Of a stretch of 38,223 bases of DNA, positions 7,400-16,079 are shown in pieces. The position numbers were made by a program, and so were the translations under genes. Under the pieces are notes generated by a model. The model saw only the letters and a program-made list of their open reading frames with translations, searched no databases and was not told the origin of the DNA. Every line of letters begins with the position of its first letter. Position 1 is the first letter of the stretch. This DNA is from Isotricha intestinalis (Eukaryota; Ciliophora; Litostomatea; Vestibuliferida; Isotrichidae): contig JAJJLU010003686.1 in assembly GCA_023807065.1 (NCBI GenBank), positions 1 through 38,223 of the forward strand, written 5' to 3'.

Positions 7400-10318
7400 T
7401 TATTGGAAATTATCATAATTCATCATTAAGTAATATACTGTTGTGGCATGACATATTTTATTATTTTTTAAACAATCTAAAACATAATTTTTATCATAGC
7501 CAAGACTTTCTATTTGATTTAAAATTTTTTCATTTTTATCTTTTTCATTCATACTATTTCCATATAAAATATCTTTAGTAAAATTACAATTAGATAAATT
7601 TAAATTTCTACTACTATTAGAAATACTATTACTTTCAGTTTGAGTATTAATTAACATTCCATTATCTAATTCACCATTGTTATTTAATTCATAATTCATA
7701 TTAAATTCCTTTGCTTTATTAGCAAAAAGAATGATTCCATTTTCTAAATTTAATTTTATATCATCAAAATCATCTAAATCTTTTTCAGAATCTTTTTCAT
7801 ATCTACTTATATCTTTATATGTACTATAAGGCCCTAATAAAATACTTTTTGTTTTACAATTTTCATTTATATTGTTTTTATCTTTATCATCACTGTGTAA
7901 ATTACTCAAAGTAAAATTTTCTTTAATATCATCAAAATTTGCATATCTATAATCAATATATGTTTTTGATAAAACAATCATTTCTGCTTTTGTGAATAAA
8001 TGATAATTATTTTTATTATTATTAAAATTTAACCAAGGATGCTTTAAAACATCTTCACTTTTGATTCTTTTTTTAGGATTTTTATTTAATAATTTACTTA
8101 ATAAATCTCTAGCATCATCAGATATATTTTCAATTTCTTTAGGTTCATTATTAATAATAGAATATTGTAAAGCATAATTTGTACTTTTATTTTCTGAATT
8201 TGAAGTATCAATAGGTTTAATTATAAAAGGTAAATTTCCACTTAACATTATATAAAGTGCAATTCCAGCAGACCATAAATCTACTGGAAATGCATTATAA
8301 CCTTTTTCTTTTGTTGATAATAATATTTCTGGTGCCATATACATTGGAGTTCCACATTGATCATATAATTTTTCATCTTTTTCAGATAATATTTTTCCAA
8401 TTCCAAAATCACATATTTTTATATTATTATTTACATCAATTAATATATTCTCTAACTTTATATCTCTGTGAACTATATTTTTGGAATGAATATATTTTAT
8501 TCCTTTTATTATTTGTAAAAATAAAAATTTTGCTAATTTTTCTGATAATTTTCTACGTTTTTTTACAAAAGAAAATAAATTACCTCCATTGATATATTCC
8601 ATAATAATTAAATAATATTTTTCACTTTCAAAGTGTTCTAAAATTTTAGTAATATTTGGATGATTTAATTTTTTCATTAAATTAATTTCATAAAATATTT
8701 TATTTTTAGTATTTTCTTTTTCACTTAATTTTTGTTTATTAAAAGATTTAACAGCAACAACTCTTCCTGATAAAATATTTAAACCTAAATTTACTTTACC
8801 AAAAGCACCTTGTCCAATTAATCTTCCATATTTATAAAAAGAAACTGAAGTTTCAGGATATTCATTGTATTTCTTTTTATAAGATGATATATATATTGAT
8901 AAATTATTTGATTGAATTTTATAATAATTGCAGTCTTTATTAGATGATGATATTGTTGATGTACTAGGAATAAATTGTTTTGCTTCTAAATTTTCTTTTA
9001 ATTTTTTATATGTTTTCTCTTCAAAATTATTTGATATTATTTTTTTTAGTTTAATAAGGTGATTGTTATTTGAATTATCAATTATATGTATTTCCTTATT
9101 TTCTTCTAATGTTTCTTTATTAGAATTATTTGATGGAAATTGTTTTATTTTTATATCTTTTTGACTTTGACTTATTAATTTTGTTAATTTTAACTTTCTA
9201 AATTTACTTAATGTTTTTATTGAAACATTATTATTATTATTATTTATATTTGTTTTATTAATTGAAATATCTTTAATTTCATGAATTGTAATTTTACCTT
9301 TAGATTTATTATTTTGTTTATTTAATGTTGTATTGTTATTGTCAATATTAAAACTCATACTATTATTATTACTATTATTAGTGTTTTGACTATTGTGTTT
9401 ATTCATATTTGAAATAACATTACTCTTAATTTTCTTTGTTCTTGATGAAGATATTGCTTTTAAATTATTAAATAAAGGTCTTGGAGAACTCATTACACTT
9501 GAAATTACTATTTTTTGATTTTGTGAAATGTTATTATTAAATGAAATATTATTGTTACTTAAATTTATATTATCTTTCTTTTTTTTTGAATTCACAAAAA
9601 AATTAATATTAAATTTATTATTATAAAAGTGGATATTTGGATTAAATATATTTTCATTATTTATATTCTTCTGATTAATTTTATTATTAAAATATGAATT
9701 TTTTCCACTTGATGAAGACTTTTTATTTTTAAAATATAAAAAATATTCTTTGTTTTTAAAATCACTATTTTTTTTATTGGTATTGTCACCAAATGTAAAT
9801 TGTTTTTTTTGATTAAATGGATTTAATTTAGATTTAATTCCAATATGTGTTTCATATCCATTTACTTTTTTATATTTATTTAAATGTCCGCTTATGTTGT
9901 TTGGCTCGTTTGAATTATAAGAATTAATTTTATTATTAGAATTATAATTACTATCATTCATTTTAATACTATTTTTATCTTTTGAAAGAATCGAAGAATT
10001 ATCAATTGAAGTTAATATTAATTTATTTTTATTTGAACTATTTAATTTCACCTGCTTACTTAAATAAAGATAATTTAAAGGAGTTCCAATTCCTAAAAAA
10101 GATGAAGTTGATTTTGTATGAACATTTTTTTTTAAAAATTTTTTTTTCAGTAAAAAAAGTTCATTCTCTTTTGCTGATGACTGATTATTATAAATATATT
10201 TCTTTGGAGAACTAGAAGGAGATTGAATTGTTGTTGGAAATTTAGTATTTTTATTTGATTTTATTGGATGTTTTGTTAAACTTGTAAATTGAGCTAAACT
10301 CTTCATTTGATTATTCAT
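7400..10318 (-). CDS. Ser/Thr protein kinase, SNF1/CAMK-like, with UBA-like C-terminus
   Basis: 972 aa. Residues 1 to about 490 are Asn/Ser/Lys-rich and probably disordered. The kinase domain spans about 497-762. Visible elements are the glycine loop (GQGAFGKVNLG), the ATP-binding Lys in VAVKSF (about 522), the catalytic loop HRDIKLEN (about 615), DFGIG (metal-binding Asp), the activation-segment end GTPMYMAPEIL, and the final HPWL. All catalytic residues are present, so it should be active. The sequence fits the CAMK/SNF1-like group. The extreme C-terminus (about 930-970: ILNQIESLGYDKNYVLDCL, then NKICHATTVYYLM) resembles the UBA-like autoinhibitory helix bundle of SNF1/AMPK/MARK kinases, but sits about 170 residues from the kinase domain, not next to it. 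Acid Ser/Asn-rich sequence fills the gap. Substrate is unknown. ATG 10318 is the first Met of the frame. Confidence 0.92.
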   Translation of the reverse strand: MNNQMKSLAQFTSLTKHPIKSNKNTKFPTTIQSPSSSPKKYIYNNQSSAKENELFLLKKKFLKKNVHTKSTSSFLGIGTPLNYLYLSKQVKLNSSNKNKLILTSIDNSSILSKDKNSIKMNDSNYNSNNKINSYNSNEPNNISGHLNKYKKVNGYETHIGIKSKLNPFNQKKQFTFGDNTNKKNSDFKNKEYFLYFKNKKSSSSGKNSYFNNKINQKNINNENIFNPNIHFYNNKFNINFFVNSKKKKDNINLSNNNISFNNNISQNQKIVISSVMSSPRPLFNNLKAISSSRTKKIKSNVISNMNKHNSQNTNNSNNNSMSFNIDNNNTTLNKQNNKSKGKITIHEIKDISINKTNINNNNNNVSIKTLSKFRKLKLTKLISQSQKDIKIKQFPSNNSNKETLEENKEIHIIDNSNNNHLIKLKKIISNNFEEKTYKKLKENLEAKQFIPSTSTISSSNKDCNYYKIQSNNLSIYISSYKKKYNEYPETSVSFYKYGRLIGQGAFGKVNLGLNILSGRVVAVKSFNKQKLSEKENTKNKIFYEINLMKKLNHPNITKILEHFESEKYYLIIMEYINGGNLFSFVKKRRKLSEKLAKFLFLQIIKGIKYIHSKNIVHRDIKLENILIDVNNNIKICDFGIGKILSEKDEKLYDQCGTPMYMAPEILLSTKEKGYNAFPVDLWSAGIALYIMLSGNLPFIIKPIDTSNSENKSTNYALQYSIINNEPKEIENISDDARDLLSKLLNKNPKKRIKSEDVLKHPWLNFNNNKNNYHLFTKAEMIVLSKTYIDYRYANFDDIKENFTLSNLHSDDKDKNNINENCKTKSILLGPYSTYKDISRYEKDSEKDLDDFDDIKLNLENGIILFANKAKEFNMNYELNNNGELDNGMLINTQTESNSISNSSRNLNLSNCNFTKDILYGNSMNEKDKNEKILNQIESLGYDKNYVLDCLKNNKICHATTVYYLMMNYDNFQ

Positions 10319-10564
10319 TATTTTTTTCTAAATAAAAATAATTTAATTAAAATAATAAAATAATTAAAAAATATTATGACTTTTATAACGTGTAAAATAA
10401 TCAAGATTTTAAATTCAATTTTTTGATTTGTGTCTTTTAAAACTATAAAAAAAGATAATAATAAATAATAAATTTCATCATTAAAATAAAGAATATTAAA
10501 AGTAATAAAATAATAATTAAATGTTATTCAGATAAATTTTTTGAAAAAAATAAAAATAATTATA

Positions 10565-11533
10565 ATGGAAAAAAATCACATAAACAACAATATAAAAATA
10601 AATAAAAATACCTTATTATACATCGAGAATGATTTAGAATCAGAAACTAATAAATTACATTCATATCGATTAAATTATATAACAAAACAAAAAGTATTAG
10701 ATGAAAAAAAGCGAATAATATTATTAGATTGGATGATGGAAGTATGTAGTCAATTAGGTTTTAAAAGAAGAACATATTATTCAAGTATAGTTTTAGTAGA
10801 TTTATTTTTTGCTAATTATAATAATCAATTACAAACAAGTCAATTACAATTAGTTGGAGTATGTTGTTTATTTTTAAGTGCAAAAAATGAAGAAATTAAA
10901 ATTCCAAATGTTCATTTTTTTGCTTTAGCTTGTGCAAATGCTTATACTATTGGAGAAATATTATCTTTTGAAAGAGTAATTTTAAATGAATTAAATTGGA
11001 AAATTCAATTTCCAAATTTAAGTGATTGGGCTAATTATATTATGACTAAATGGGATAATTTTGTTTTAGATAATATAAATTTACCAAAATTTAGAATGGA
11101 TAAAAAATATGGAAATCAATTATTTATTAATTTCTTTCTTATTCTTGATGTTATTTCACTTGATTATTATTCATTATTTATTCAAGAAAAAGGAATTTGT
11201 GTTTCACTTGTTTTTTTATTAATTGGAATTTCTATGGATTATTTTTCATTTAATGATGTTTCAAATTTATTTAATAATTGTAATAATGTAAGTAAAGTTG
11301 TTGTATTTAGACAATTTTTTGATAGTATTTTTGAAAGTGAATTTAAAATTAATAAAAATGAAGTTAGTTATTATATTAATTATGTTTGTATGTTTTTTAA
11401 AATGAATTTTCAATATGAAAAACCTAATATGGAAGCTTTAACTATTGAAGAAGAATTACAATTTCAAACTCATAATAGTTATAATATTGAATCTATTAAT
11501 AAAATTCTTGAATATAGAAATAATAAACAGTAA
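10565..11533 (+). CDS. Cyclin (A/E/B-type cyclin box)
   Basis: 322 aa from ATG 10565 (MEKNHINNNIKINK). The frame extends a few codons upstream but without an ATG. The cyclin box covers about residues 35-165. RIILLDWMMEVCSQLG corresponds to the MRAILVDWLVEV hydrophobic patch that docks RxL substrates, and LFLSAKNEEIKIP carries the conserved Lys and Glu that contact the CDK. LNELNWKIQFPNLSDW starts the second fold, and a second helical lobe follows to about residue 290. The product should activate a cyclin-dependent kinase. There is no obvious destruction box (RxxLxxxxN) in the short N-terminus, which argues against a classical mitotic B cyclin and leaves an E-like or divergent A type as options. 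It lies 671 bp upstream of a co-oriented retinoblastoma-family gene, its expected CDK substrate class. Confidence 0.9.
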   Translation: MEKNHINNNIKINKNTLLYIENDLESETNKLHSYRLNYITKQKVLDEKKRIILLDWMMEVCSQLGFKRRTYYSSIVLVDLFFANYNNQLQTSQLQLVGVCCLFLSAKNEEIKIPNVHFFALACANAYTIGEILSFERVILNELNWKIQFPNLSDWANYIMTKWDNFVLDNINLPKFRMDKKYGNQLFINFFLILDVISLDYYSLFIQEKGICVSLVFLLIGISMDYFSFNDVSNLFNNCNNVSKVVVFRQFFDSIFESEFKINKNEVSYYINYVCMFFKMNFQYEKPNMEALTIEEELQFQTHNSYNIESINKILEYRNNKQ

Positions 11534-12204
11534 GTTAGTTTAGTTTAGTTTATTTCTCCGGAAAGCCGGTTCATATTTTCATATTTAATTAAAGAAAGAA
11601 ACACAAGTATTTGTTTATTCCTCTTTTTTAATCTTTCTTTACAAATTTATAGTATATTTAATTATTTAAAAATTTCAAATATTATTGATTATAATTGTTG
11701 TTCTTTTTGCTGAATCTTCTTTTTCTTTTTTTCTAATAATATTCCATTTATTAAAGTAGTTTCTTTTCTTATTTAATTATTAAATCTTTCAAATTAATAT
11801 GTTTTATTATAATATCTTCTAATTTTAAATGATAATTTCAATTAATTTATTAATCAAAGATTTAACTATATTATTTGGACTATTAATTAAGCTATTTCCA
11901 TTTCAACCATTAGTTTTTTAAATTTTTAATTTTTATTTAAATAAAATTTTATTTTTTTTTTAAAATTAAATGTATTATTAAAAATAAAAATAGACATTTA
12001 TAAATATATTCTTTTAAAATATATTTCATTATTTTTGTATGTTATTTAATAGAATAATTATTTGACCTTAAAATTCTTTTTAATATTTATTTAAAAATGT
12101 TTCATTATTTCTTAATAATTAATTATTTCTACTATTATTTAATATATATAAATTAGAAAAAAAAAACAATAATTGATTTGAAAAAATAAAACAAAAATAT
12201 AAAA
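11534..12204. other. 671-bp intergenic region between cyclin and pocket-protein genes
   Basis: A/T-rich with two notable structures close to the cyclin stop: a GC-rich mini-hairpin at 11565-11576 (CCGG-AAAG-CCGG), and a 10-bp inverted repeat (TAAAGAAAGA at 11590-11599, TCTTTCTTTA at 11632-11641). The remainder carries oligo-T and oligo-A runs and should include the promoter of the downstream gene. No protein frame or tRNA was recognised. Confidence 0.5.
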
Positions 12205-14961
12205 ATGATTTCCAATAATACAATACAATTTTATTTTGATTTATTTGAAATGAAAGGGAAAGAACAAGAAGAATTTTCAAAAATATATTCAAAGCTTAAA
12301 AATATATATTCAGATTCATATAGAGATAAAACAATTCCATTTAATGAAGAAAGTTTTATAAAAGCATGTATTTTTACAATATATATAAATTCAAAAAAAA
12401 CAAAATATTATAATGAACAAGAATATAATTTATTTTTAAAAAAATTATATACTCAACATAAAGGAGAATTACTATTTGGTAAAAATAACACTCCATTATT
12501 ATCATTAACAAATGTTTTAAAAGCAATAAAAAGTTTTATTTCATCTCCTCAAATCAGAAATGAACCTGAATTTAAATTACCAAATAAACATCTTGAAGAA
12601 TATTCTCAAAGTAGAAATTATTGGAGAAAATTAAATGATTTTTTTTCTCATTTCTTTGAAAACTCTGAAAATAATTTTAAATTAAAAAAAGCAATTTGGG
12701 CAGCGTTTATTTATTTAAGAGCCAAAATTTATGGAGATTCAAAAAATTTACTTCAAGGTTTTTATTTACTTGTATATATTTATAATATTTTAGTTACTAA
12801 AATTCCAAATAAATATTTTCCTATTTCTCTTAAAATTAATGATGAAAATAAAAGTGAAATTATTCAAAAAATAGTTTTTCAAATTGCAAAATTAGATTTA
12901 AATTTAATAAAACAAGATGATATTAATCAAGTAAATAATGAATTTAATCAAATTAATATTGAAATATTAAATTATTCAAATGCAGATAATTATATAAATA
13001 TATTTTATACAAAATATAATGATGAATATATTCTTCAAAAAGATATTTTTGATGAAAGAATTTTATTTTATGATATATTTAGTAATATTGCTTCGTCGCC
13101 AAAAAAAATAAATCAATTTTTATCCCCTTCAAATATTAATACCTGTGCAAGAGAATTATTTTCAAATCAAAATGAAAATAAAAACCACTTTATGACTAAT
13201 TTAAATATTCAACCAAAAAATCAAAATATAATTTGTATGACACCTTTTACTAGAGTAGTAACTTTAAAAAAATGGGCTAAAAATTATATAAATGATTATA
13301 CTCCTAATTTTGTTATAAATTTACAAGAAAAATATTCTCCTAAATATAATTATAATGAGGAATTAAAACCTATTTCAAATTATATTAATAAAATTTTAGG
13401 CGGGAAATTTCAAGAATTACTTTCTTTTTATAGAGTAAAATTAGTAACTAATCTTGAAGAAAGAACAAAATTATGTTTAAAATTTATAGAAAATTTATTA
13501 AAAAAAGATGAAAATATTTTCACTGAAGAATTTTGTGCTATGTTATTATATAATGAAACTTTTATAAAAGCAATGATTGCTATTTCTTTTGAAATTGTAC
13601 TTTTTATTGAAGATATTGAAGAAATTCCTTTTAATAAAATTTATGAAAATATTGATTTAGATATTTATGATTTTTGGAAAATTATTAATCCTTCTCAAAA
13701 TCATTCAACTATTTTTCATAAAGAAATTAAAAATCATTTAGATGAAATTGAATATCAAATTTTATCTTTTTTAATTTGGAGAAATCCTTCTTCAAATTTT
13801 AAAAATGATATTCATCAATTATTAAACCAAAATCAAGAAATTAATGAACAATTAAAAATTGATTTAGAAAAATTATCTGACTTTGAATTTACTTATCAAA
13901 GTTTATTTCTTCTTCATAATAAAAATGATTTTCTTTTAGATTTTATTAAAAAAGGAGAAGATAATCAAATAGATATATTTAAAAAAATAAGAGATAATAT
14001 TAAATCTTATCCAAATTTAAATGGAATAAGTATATTTTTAATTAGAGTAATAAATTATTGTAATTTATTAAACAAAACAATTTTTAAAAATTTAGGTTTA
14101 TCAAATGAAATTGCTTTTGAAAGTGAAAAATTTTTAAAAAGTATTTTAATAAGTGAAGAATATATTAAAATTATATTTAATCATCACATTGATCAATTTG
14201 TTATTTGTGTAATTATTACAATATTAAAAATTAATAATTTGTTTAAAGAAGAAAATATAGAACAAGAAAAATTTGATTTTAAACCAAAAATTTCTATTGA
14301 AAATCTTATAAATAATTATCAAAAAAGTAAACAAGATCAATCAATTTTTCAAAAAATATTTACTCAAGTTAAAATAAATGATACCAAATATATAACATTA
14401 ATGGAATTTTATAAAGAATATTTCTTAAAAACTTTTGATACATTTATAAAAAATTTTAAAAGTGAAAAAGAAGAATCAGAAAATGAAATTTATCCAATTA
14501 AAAAAAGAAAACTTTCAGAAGGACTTCAAACAATTAGTCATTCAAATATAGAAACAAAAAATAAAAATTCATTTCAAGAAATTTTATCTACTAAAAGTGC
14601 TTTTAATAATAAAGTTGAAAATTATGAACCAATTATAAAAAAAATAGAAAAACAAAGATTGAATTATTTTTTTGATTTAAATTTTAACGAATTTGATGCT
14701 AAAAGAACTCAAAGATTAAAAGAAATTTATCCTGATATTATAAATTATGAAACTAAAAATTTAAATACTAATAAAAGAACTAATCCTATTTTTAGAAAAA
14801 CTTTTGGAAAAGGTACTTTGTTTACACATCCTAATCAACAATCAACTCCTGATTGTAAAAAAGAAGGTTCTTCAAATTTTTTTAGTTTAAATAATAATTT
14901 TGAAGGATTGACTAAAAATGTAAATAATAATAACAATGATAATGAAAATAAAAAGGATTAA
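12205..14961 (+). CDS. Retinoblastoma-family pocket protein
   Basis: 918 aa, a normal length for the family. N-terminal helical domain about 1-215. Pocket A about 345-560 opens with MTPFTRVVTLKKWAKNY and includes RTKLCLKFIENLLKKDE and EEFCAMLLYNETFIKAMIAI, matching human RB1 in order and spacing. Pocket B about 600-760 includes SEEYIKIIFNHHIDQFVICV and the ITLMEFYKEYF helix, equivalent to the SIIVFYNSVF helix that lines the LxCxE cleft in RB1. The tail is disordered with a nuclear-localisation-like PIKKRKL at about 764-770. A full CDK consensus (SPKK) lies near residue 297, in the linker before pocket A, with further SP sites nearby (FLSPS). The family represses E2F/DP genes until phosphorylated by cyclin-CDK. 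Start is the first ATG after an A-rich leader. Confidence 0.9.
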   Translation: MISNNTIQFYFDLFEMKGKEQEEFSKIYSKLKNIYSDSYRDKTIPFNEESFIKACIFTIYINSKKTKYYNEQEYNLFLKKLYTQHKGELLFGKNNTPLLSLTNVLKAIKSFISSPQIRNEPEFKLPNKHLEEYSQSRNYWRKLNDFFSHFFENSENNFKLKKAIWAAFIYLRAKIYGDSKNLLQGFYLLVYIYNILVTKIPNKYFPISLKINDENKSEIIQKIVFQIAKLDLNLIKQDDINQVNNEFNQINIEILNYSNADNYINIFYTKYNDEYILQKDIFDERILFYDIFSNIASSPKKINQFLSPSNINTCARELFSNQNENKNHFMTNLNIQPKNQNIICMTPFTRVVTLKKWAKNYINDYTPNFVINLQEKYSPKYNYNEELKPISNYINKILGGKFQELLSFYRVKLVTNLEERTKLCLKFIENLLKKDENIFTEEFCAMLLYNETFIKAMIAISFEIVLFIEDIEEIPFNKIYENIDLDIYDFWKIINPSQNHSTIFHKEIKNHLDEIEYQILSFLIWRNPSSNFKNDIHQLLNQNQEINEQLKIDLEKLSDFEFTYQSLFLLHNKNDFLLDFIKKGEDNQIDIFKKIRDNIKSYPNLNGISIFLIRVINYCNLLNKTIFKNLGLSNEIAFESEKFLKSILISEEYIKIIFNHHIDQFVICVIITILKINNLFKEENIEQEKFDFKPKISIENLINNYQKSKQDQSIFQKIFTQVKINDTKYITLMEFYKEYFLKTFDTFIKNFKSEKEESENEIYPIKKRKLSEGLQTISHSNIETKNKNSFQEILSTKSAFNNKVENYEPIIKKIEKQRLNYFFDLNFNEFDAKRTQRLKEIYPDIINYETKNLNTNKRTNPIFRKTFGKGTLFTHPNQQSTPDCKKEGSSNFFSLNNNFEGLTKNVNNNNNDNENKKD

Positions 14962-15163
14962 CATTTTATTAGTATTTGTAATTTGTAAAAAATTATTTTA
15001 TATCCTTAAAAAACCCTTATTTTTTTACAGAATCAAAAAACTAAATAATATAAATTAAAATTAATACTATTTTTAAAATCCTTTTATTAAAAAATAAAAA
15101 ATAAACAATATATATAAAAATAATAAAATTAAAATGAGAAAATAAACAATCAAATGAATCTAA

Positions 15164-15229
15164 TTAGATGATACATCTAAAGATTATATATATTCACATA
15201 TATATACAAATAATATAAATATAATCTTT
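15164..15229. repeat. Two adjacent inverted repeats between convergent genes
   Basis: A 7-bp perfect stem with 3-base loop (TTAGATG-ATA-CATCTAA, 15164-15180) overlaps the left arm of a second inverted repeat (AAAGATTATAT 15179-15189 with ATATAATCTTT 15219-15229). They lie between the pocket-protein end (14961) and the 15238 stop of the minus-strand gene, so they fall in its 3' UTR or terminator region. Chance occurrence is possible at this composition. Confidence 0.4.
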
Positions 15230-15237
15230 TTAAAAGT

Positions 15238-15951
15238 TTAATTACAATCAGAATCAAAATCACTAAAATCACTATCATTTTCATTATCTTCTTCATTAAC
15301 TTTTCCTTCAATTACATTAAAATTAGAAAAATGAGAACATCTTTTTATTTTGCCATTATCTAAATCATTAATTAAATTACTTAATTCTTTTTTATCAATT
15401 GAAAAATTAGAATTTTCTTTTATTTTAGAACAATTATTTTTCAATTTATCAACATTACAAGAGTAATTATTATTTTTTTTAAAAGAAGATAAATTAATAA
15501 CAAATTGATTGTCTAAATCTTTTAATTGACAATTCATTTGTCCATTCATCATACTTCTTCTTTTTTTAACTTGTTCTAATTCTTTTTTTAAAGATTCTTC
15601 ATCAGCAAAAAAATTATATTTAATCGGAGGTAAAATTCCTTTTTTATTTGAACTTTCAGTTAAAGGACTTTTTATTATTGATATATCAAACATTGAATTT
15701 CTAAAACCAGAAAATCTATGATTTGGCATTGAACTTTTATTTACATTTTCTTTATTTTGAGAATCTTCTTTTGTTATATTTTGTTCTGTGTCAAATTCTG
15801 ATATATTTAAATCAATTTGACGATTCATTCCTAATTGATATTTATGCATTCTATACATTCTTTCTTGAGATTGAGGCATTTTATTTTTTAATAGTTCTTC
15901 TTTAAATTTTGGAATTGTATCCATGTTTATTGAGTCTAATTCTGTTTTCAT
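15238..15951 (-). CDS. Hypothetical disordered protein with acidic tail
   Basis: 237 aa, no family recognised. It is Asn/Ser/Lys-rich and predicted mostly disordered. It has a short Met/Gln/Arg-rich stretch (residues 25-45, MPQSQERMYRMHKYQLGMNR), a basic-helical segment near 120-135 (LKKELEQVKKRRSMMNG) that offers basophilic kinase sites, and a strongly acidic Ser/Asp C-terminus (NDSDFSDFDSD) suited to CK2 phosphorylation. ATG 15951 is the first Met, only 128 bp from the divergent MFS gene. A regulatory or adaptor role would fit such a protein, but nothing in the sequence identifies a partner. Codon use and composition match the neighbours, so it is likely a real gene. Confidence 0.7.
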   Translation of the reverse strand: MKTELDSINMDTIPKFKEELLKNKMPQSQERMYRMHKYQLGMNRQIDLNISEFDTEQNITKEDSQNKENVNKSSMPNHRFSGFRNSMFDISIIKSPLTESSNKKGILPPIKYNFFADEESLKKELEQVKKRRSMMNGQMNCQLKDLDNQFVINLSSFKKNNNYSCNVDKLKNNCSKIKENSNFSIDKKELSNLINDLDNGKIKRCSHFSNFNVIEGKVNEEDNENDSDFSDFDSDCN

Positions 15952-16079
15952 TTTTAATTTTAATTTTTAAGTGAAATTAGTTTCTTTTTTAAATTTAATT
16001 TTTTTAGTTCATTATATATATATAAAAAAATTAGGAATTATTTATTATTTTTAATTTTTAAAAATATTATTTTTTTTAA

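Noticed and set aside
10541..10564. Upstream extension of the cyclin frame
   Set aside because: The extension begins with TTG, not ATG; the first ATG at 10565 gives a plausible cyclin N-terminus.
10565..11533. Calling the cyclin specifically cyclin B
   Set aside because: No destruction box is seen in the short N-terminus and the box motifs do not separate A, B and E types by eye.
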